Shown: piece by piece, positions 58,958-64,000 of the stretch
How positions within the stretch are numbered: the stretch's first letter is position 1
Layout of the letters: each line of letters opens with the position of its first letter
From: Aporrectodea caliginosa
Taxonomy: Eukaryota > Annelida > Clitellata > Crassiclitellata > Lumbricidae
Direction of reading: 5' to 3'
Length of the DNA: 64,000 nucleotides
Assembly (NCBI GenBank): GCA_020284085.1
Contig: JACEVL010000467.1
Coordinates: 1,385,001-1,449,000 of the forward strand
Notes under the pieces: model-generated
Told to the model about the DNA's origin: nothing
The model's database searches: none
What the model saw: the letters and a program-made list of their open reading frames with translations, nothing else
Translations under genes and position numbers: made by a program

Positions 58958-60490
58958 GTTTGAAGATGCAAGCAAAAAGCCAAAATGAAGAAAAACAATA
59001 TAAATTTAACTTTTGTAACAAAGGCATAATCTCAAAATCCTCGTTAGAACTCATAAGAACCTACAGTGAAGAAAAACCCTATAATTGCAGTTTATGCCAA
59101 AAAGCATTTGCAAAGAAGAGTCTTCTGGATTCCCATATAAAAACCCACACAGGAGAAAAACCCTACAAGTGCAGTTTATGTGACAAAACGTTTGCACAGA
59201 GGAGTCATGTACAATACCACCGAAAAACCCACACTAAAGAAACACCTTACAGTTGTAATATATGCCACAAAACATTTGCAAACAAGAGTGGTTTGGAAGA
59301 CCACAGACGAACCCATACTGGAGAAAAACCATATAAATGCAGTTTATGTGACAAAACATTTACACAGAAGAGTCATTTGCAAAGCCACAAACGAACCCAC
59401 ACTGGAGAAAAACCATACAAGTGCAAAGTCTGTCTCAAAGCGTTCTCACAAGCGAGTACTCTGAAATACCATATAGGAACACACACTGGAGAAAAACCAT
59501 ACAAGTGCAATATATGTCACAAATCAGCGTGTTTTTAAGAACCCACACAAATGTGCTTTGGACAAAACATTTACACACATAAGAACCCACACTGGAGAAA
59601 AACCATACAAGTGCAAAGTCTGTCTCAAAGCGTTCTCACAAGCGAGTACTCTGAAATACCATATAGGAATACACACTAGAGAAAAACCATACAAGTGTAA
59701 TATATGTCACAAATCATTTGCACACAAATTTGCTTTGGAAAACCACATAAGAACCCACACTGGAGAAAAACCATACAAATGCAAAGTCTGTCTCAAAGTC
59801 TTCACACAAATGAGTAATCTGAAATATCATATAAGAAACCACACTGGAGAAAAACCATACAACTGCAACATTTGTCACAAAGCATTTGCATGGAAGAGTC
59901 ATTTGGAATATCGTAGAGATATCAACACTGAAGAAAAACCATTCAGTTGCAATTTATGTAAGAAAATTTCTACAGAGAGAGTTAATCTCGAAATCCATAC
60001 GAAAACACACCTTGGGAATATGCCTTGCACTTGGGAATTATGCGACAAAGAATCCAGGAGTAAAGTTTATTATGACTACTATTTTAAAACACTCTCTGGA
60101 GAAAAATTACGTGAGAGTGAATTACGACAAAGCTTTGAGTCAGACGTAACACAGAGAAGGCAAGAAAGTACTTCACATAAGAGATTCAGCATAAGACTCA
60201 TAAGTACAGATAATCGCAACTGTATTGATGAAAGACTCTTGCTAAAGGCAAACATTGTGCAAAACTTTTCATCTATGCAGAGTATTGAGGCAAATCTGGA
60301 TAAAAGGCAACATTCTGAAGGAAATTCGACATATAAGACTGACAAAGACCATTTCATTTTGATGCCTTATGGTTGTGGAATGTGTGATGAAATGTTTGAA
60401 ATCGAAAAAGAGTTTGTGCAACATTGTTATAATCACTATGATCCAGAAAAAGATACATTTCTTGAACTCTTTGAAACGAAGAAGGATTAG
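58958..60490 (+). CDS. C2H2 zinc-finger protein, last exon, frameshifted
   Basis: An exon begins after the acceptor at 58957; the first in-frame ATG is 58966. Part one (to TAA 59536-59538) has a degenerate first finger, five good C2H2 fingers (for example YKCSLCDKTFAQRSHVQYH) with TGEKPY linkers, and a broken seventh. Part two is in the next frame (59558-60490): three good fingers, degenerate ones (YNCNICHKAFAW..., missing His), an acidic-basic spacer, and a final separate finger YGCGMCDEMFEIEKEFVQHC. A 186-bp duplication (59421-59530 = 59607-59716) surrounds the break. Family knowledge: nuclear, DNA-binding, probable transcription regulator; the target is unknown. No KRAB or other effector domain is seen; upstream exons are not identified. 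It is a pseudogene, a recently damaged allele, or a sequence error. Confidence 0.75.
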
Positions 60491-60719
60491 TCACAAGTTC
60501 TTAGTTTAAATTGCTACTTTACAGCAACTACACTACATCATTATGCCCTGTGACACGAGTTTCTTGCTCAAAATGTGCATATATATATATATTGATATTG
60601 GTTTTGATTGTTTAAGTGTATCTCCAGTTTGTGTGTGTTTAGTGTTCAGGTTTGTGCTTGCATATGCCGCAGATTTTATTGGTTTTGAATTTTTTTATTG
60701 CTTCATTCAGAAAGGCTCA

Positions 60720-61275
60720 TGGTGAAAATCGATAGATTACGACTACAATTTGAAACCCCCACTTTGAAAGAAACTGTGAAAGTGAATATGTCAAAGCATT
60801 TTGTCAAACATGAAAGAGACGGCATAGAGAGTACTTCACATTTATAAGACAGTCAGCATATGTTCAGACAATCACAAATTTGTACTGCTGAAAGAATTTT
60901 TTCTAATAACAGAAATTGTGCAAAACATTTCATCTAGGAAGAGTTTGGAGTCAGGTGGTTGTGAAAAGCAACGTTCTGTAGGTAATTCAACATTTGAGAC
61001 CTTATGGTTGTGGAATATGTAATTAAATTTTGAAATCGAAGAAGAGTTTGTACAGCATTGTAATAATCACTATTGTGATTATACGCAGAAAGATACATTT
61101 CTGGAACTTTTTTTATCCTTTCATTTTAAGACCTTATGACTGTGGAATGTGTGGTAAAATGTTTGAAATCGTAGAAGAGTTTGTGCCACATTGTTATAAT
61201 CACTCGTGTGATGTTTCAGAGAAAGAAACATTTTTGGATCTCTTCGAAAAGCACCTTTTAACTTATTCCTGAACA
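60720..61275 (+). pseudogene. Degenerate duplicates of the zinc-finger gene 3' end
   Basis: Sequence after 60700 repeats the end of the gene ~780 bp downstream (stop region, GTTCTTAGTTT, ACAGCAACTACACTA, TTGGTTTTGAATTTTTT). The first copy of the last finger (60998-61080) has a TAA inside. The second (61128-61275) keeps YDCGMCGKMFEIVEEFVPHC and ends ETFLDLFEKHLL. No start or joined frame, so probably not functional. Confidence 0.7.
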
Positions 61276-61518
61276 GAGAAGGAAGATTAGTTAAAAGTTC
61301 TTAGTTTTATTTTGTTTATTTACAGCAACTACACTATTGAAAATCGCTACATGGTTTACATGATGTGACATGAGTTTCTTGCTCTCTACAAGTTTTTGTG
61401 TGTTTAGTTTTCATGTTTGTTTTTTCTTTTGCAAAAGACTTGAATGGTTTTGAATTTTTTGGTTAGTTCATTCAAAATGGCTCATGATGAAAAATGTTAT
61501 GTTGAATGCCAAATGGTG

Positions 61519-61755
61519 TTAATAATAATAATAATAATAATAATCGTTTCTTTATTAAGCACCTGACAAACGCACTGCGCTGTACATTTACATGTTATGC
61601 AATTGAAACAATCTTAACTACTAAAAGAACAGACAGCCTGCAATACAACGGCCCTAATAGCAGCCTACAAAGCATATCCGCCCTACGGGCTCGAACTCGG
61701 TACCTCCCGCTCTTTACGCCAGATGTTATCCAATGCGCTATCGGAAGAAATAGTC
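61519..61755 (-). mobile_element. tRNA-derived SINE, family C, copy 2
   Basis: Inverted copy of 9755-9972: the + strand shows (AAT)n, then ACAGACAGCCTGCA, GCATATCCGCCC, GGGCTCGAACTCGGTACCTC and GCCAGATGTTATCCAATGCG. Confidence 0.75.
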
Positions 61756-62099
61756 CGTTCTATTATTTCCCCAATTGATGTCGGCCTAGATCTTATTTTT
61801 CATGTGTCTTTGTTACTGGTTGGAAGATTTTTAGTTGACTTGAAGGAATCATTCAAAAATAATAATTTTTTTGCCCTGAGGTACTTCATTCCCGCAGGGC
61901 TTAGATATTAGTGTTATTATAATAATAATAATTATAATGTTGTTCAATACCAACGGTGGTTGTAGAAGAATTTATCAGTGCTATTAAGATCTTACTTCAA
62001 CTGATATAGGCCTAGGTCACCCGGCACTCGAAGCACCATATGGTAGTGGTAGAGTGCTGAAACATATGCGAGCCCTTACCAACTTCCTGTAGTCCTAAT

Positions 62100-62890
62100 C
62101 AACAACCTGGATGGAGTTGAGGCTTGGCGACAGCTGATGTGCTTAACCTCCAACATTCTGGCACAGCAAAACCACGTGCGGGCCGCAAACGTAGCAACGC
62201 CAAAGTAGTTAAGAGGCGTTTTGACCGACAAGAGTTCCCGATGATGGAGCAGGATAACGGGAGGTGAGGGCGGTGGGAGGCGCACCAGAGCAAGGGACTT
62301 ACGCCTGGCGGTAATGGGTGTCAAGCTTGAGGCAGGCAATGGACAGGTCGCCACACGTATCCTCTGCAGTCAAGAATGTTCGGTCAGGGCCAACAAATAT
62401 GCCATGTGCAGACTGGGCGCCTTCTTCGCCCCGCTACCGGGTTGTAGGCCTATCGCGGTCCCAGGTGGCGGCGAGGCCGCAGTTCACGCAACCAGAAGTT
62501 GCGGACCTGCCCGGCGACTGGGTCTTTGTGAAATTAGACTTCGCGAAAGCCTTTAATACACTGCGAAGAGATGTCATGCTTCAAGCTGTCCACATTCTCT
62601 GAGCTCTGCGCGTTCATCCATCAGGCTTACTCGGTGGAGTCCCTGCTCCTGTTTCGATCCTTTGTGGTGCGGTCACAGATGAAGCCGCAGCAGAGACCCT
62701 TTGGGACCCTTGCTATTCTGCCTCCGATCGCGGCGCTCTCGGTTCCGGCTGGGCTATATGGCTATATTTCTCGCTGGGAGATGGGATTGATGAGGTGCGA
62801 CAGGACCTTGTTGCGGTGAAGGAGCTGGAGACGTCGCTCGGCGTTCGTCTGAGCAGACATAATATTATAGGCCCTACGTGAATATTTTTC
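62100..62890 (+). mobile_element. LINE reverse-transcriptase fragment, decayed
   Basis: Across frames: GGGEAAVHATRS, VKLDFAKAFNTLRRDVMLQA (motif A), FIHQAYSVES, QQRPFGTL (degraded QQGDPLG motif B) and GIDEVRQDLVAVKELETSLG after a damaged YLDD region. It probably belongs to the family whose C-terminus is seen at 18605-19053. Confidence 0.65.
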
Positions 62891-63040
62891 GGAGGTGGAG
62901 TCCACGGGTGAAGAATTTGAGGCTTCCAACGGGTGGAGCGTGACTCGCTGCTCCTTCTTAGCACCCCGCGGTTCACGCGTGCACTTGGTGAGGATTTCTC
63001 AAACACAGCGACTTGCTGATCAGGTCTGTAATCAGGCACA

Positions 63041-63610
63041 GGCGGCACGCGTGTTTTGGATTCCCACTCTTGTAAAAGACTATAATTAATATTCATACAA
63101 TTAAGCCTACAGTACCATGTTAGATTGAGTAAAACAATTGTTTACCTAAATGGAAGCTGGATTGACGAGAATAAAAACTTGCGTAAATGGAAGTTGTGAT
63201 TTGACGAAAATAATTGTTTAGCCTACCTAAATGGAAGCTGGATTGACGAAAATAATTGCGTAAATAGAAGCTGGATTGGATAAAATAGTTTCTCGTGAAC
63301 TATAATTGGGATTGATGAAAAGAATTCTTGCTAAATAGAAGTGGGATTGATTTAAACATTCCTGTGTTTAAATAGAAGCTGGATTGATGAAATAATTGTT
63401 TCGTAAATCGTAATTAGAAGCTGGATCCATGAGAATATTTCCTTGCTTAAATAAAAGTTCCATTGATGAAAAATATTACAGAACACACCTAGCCAACTGC
63501 TGAATGTCCAACAAATCTCATGAATATGCATAAACATAGTTGAGCGACAGTGGCTTATGAATATTAATGATAGTCTTATACAAGAGTGGGAATCCAAAAC
63601 ACGCAGGCGG
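63041..63610. repeat. Inverted repeat enclosing a minisatellite
   Basis: Arm 63041-63096 and arm 63557-63610 are reverse complements (GTGTTTTGGATTCCCACTCT and its complement) with few mismatches. The ~460 bp between holds the 63130-63480 minisatellite. Confidence 0.8.
63130..63480 (+). repeat. ~43-bp diverged minisatellite
   Basis: About eight units of AAATAGAAGCTGGATTGATG plus AAAATAATTG, with variants. The inverted family copy is at 51330-51620. Confidence 0.8.
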
Positions 63611-63789
63611 CACTGATGTCTGATGATGCTGCGCTCATGCTTCGGAGGCATCACCAAAACTTCCAAAAGTGAATCGCAAAGCAATCAAGGGTTCATAGAG
63701 GCCTACATTAATAATAATTTATTGTATGTGGAAAGTGTATGACCGAATAGTGTTCTACCAGAAGGCTTCTATTCTGTAGTAAGGTTTGT

Positions 63790-64000
63790 TGCCGATCGTC
63801 CAGCTTCTAGTTCCAACAGTTTCTTTTTATTTGACGCCATTTTGTTGAGCTTGACGTCATAACGATTTTTCATAAAATTAATGTTAGGCTACATATTATT
63901 ATACTAAATCGCATTTAGCTATGTAGTTCAGGTGAGTTATGATCTCTTCAATTACTGATTTAAGATTAACTGTAGGCATAGCTCATTCATATCCTATCAT
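63790..64000. repeat. Direct repeat with 53800-54015
   Basis: See 53800-54015. It runs to the window edge, so its full length is unknown. Confidence 0.75.

Overview
This is a eukaryotic, almost certainly animal, genomic window. Coding sequence is split into short exons with GT-AG introns. A tandem C2H2 zinc-finger exon, secreted GH18 chitinase-family genes, LINE, SINE and hAT debris and many microsatellites complete the picture. The abundant palindrome TAGGCCTA, tRNA-derived SINEs and CR1-like LINEs suggest a marine invertebrate. An echinoderm or another invertebrate deuterostome is my best guess, but the sequence alone does not prove this. I see no bacterial genes, genuine tRNA or rRNA genes, or CRISPR array.

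Layout: (1) 2.1-11.1 kb and 20.8-29.5 kb hold two paralogous eight-exon GH18 genes in tandem on the + strand, with collinear exons and alignable introns and promoters. Both models stay in frame across every junction used: 428 aa for the second gene, and 422 aa for the first if a cryptic acceptor in exon 6 is used. The second gene keeps the GH18 catalytic motif with Glu. The first has Leu in place of the catalytic Glu, as in chitinase-like lectins. Its exon 6 also carries a 64-bp interruption (52-bp insert plus a 12-bp target duplication) that brings an in-frame stop. (2) 11.1-20.8 kb and 29.5-36.6 kb are repeat land: LINE fragments of several clades, SINEs, hAT-like elements with 8-bp target duplications, and microsatellites. 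(3) 36.7-37.5 kb encodes an unrecognised acidic, proline-rich protein. It is followed by a 2.4-kb 47/36-bp minisatellite with higher-order structure, bracketed by a ~130-bp direct repeat, and then by a 43-bp tandem repeat. (4) 41.5-58.3 kb is again repeat-rich: hAT-type and TAT-duplicating MITEs, CR1-type LINE tails, minisatellites and a segmental duplication. (5) 58.9-61.3 kb is a C2H2 zinc-finger coding exon, frameshifted at the edge of an internal 186-bp duplication and followed by degenerate copies of its 3' end. (6) 61.5-64 kb is more repeat sequence.

Working together: the two chitinase-family genes look like a recent tandem pair, one predicted active enzyme and one predicted non-catalytic chitin-binding relative or decaying copy. 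The zinc-finger gene and the acidic-protein gene show no functional link to them. Part of the gene-2 duplication (27.4-27.9 kb) carries scattered one-base indels of the kind seen in unpolished long-read gap fills, so some broken frames here may be assembly error.
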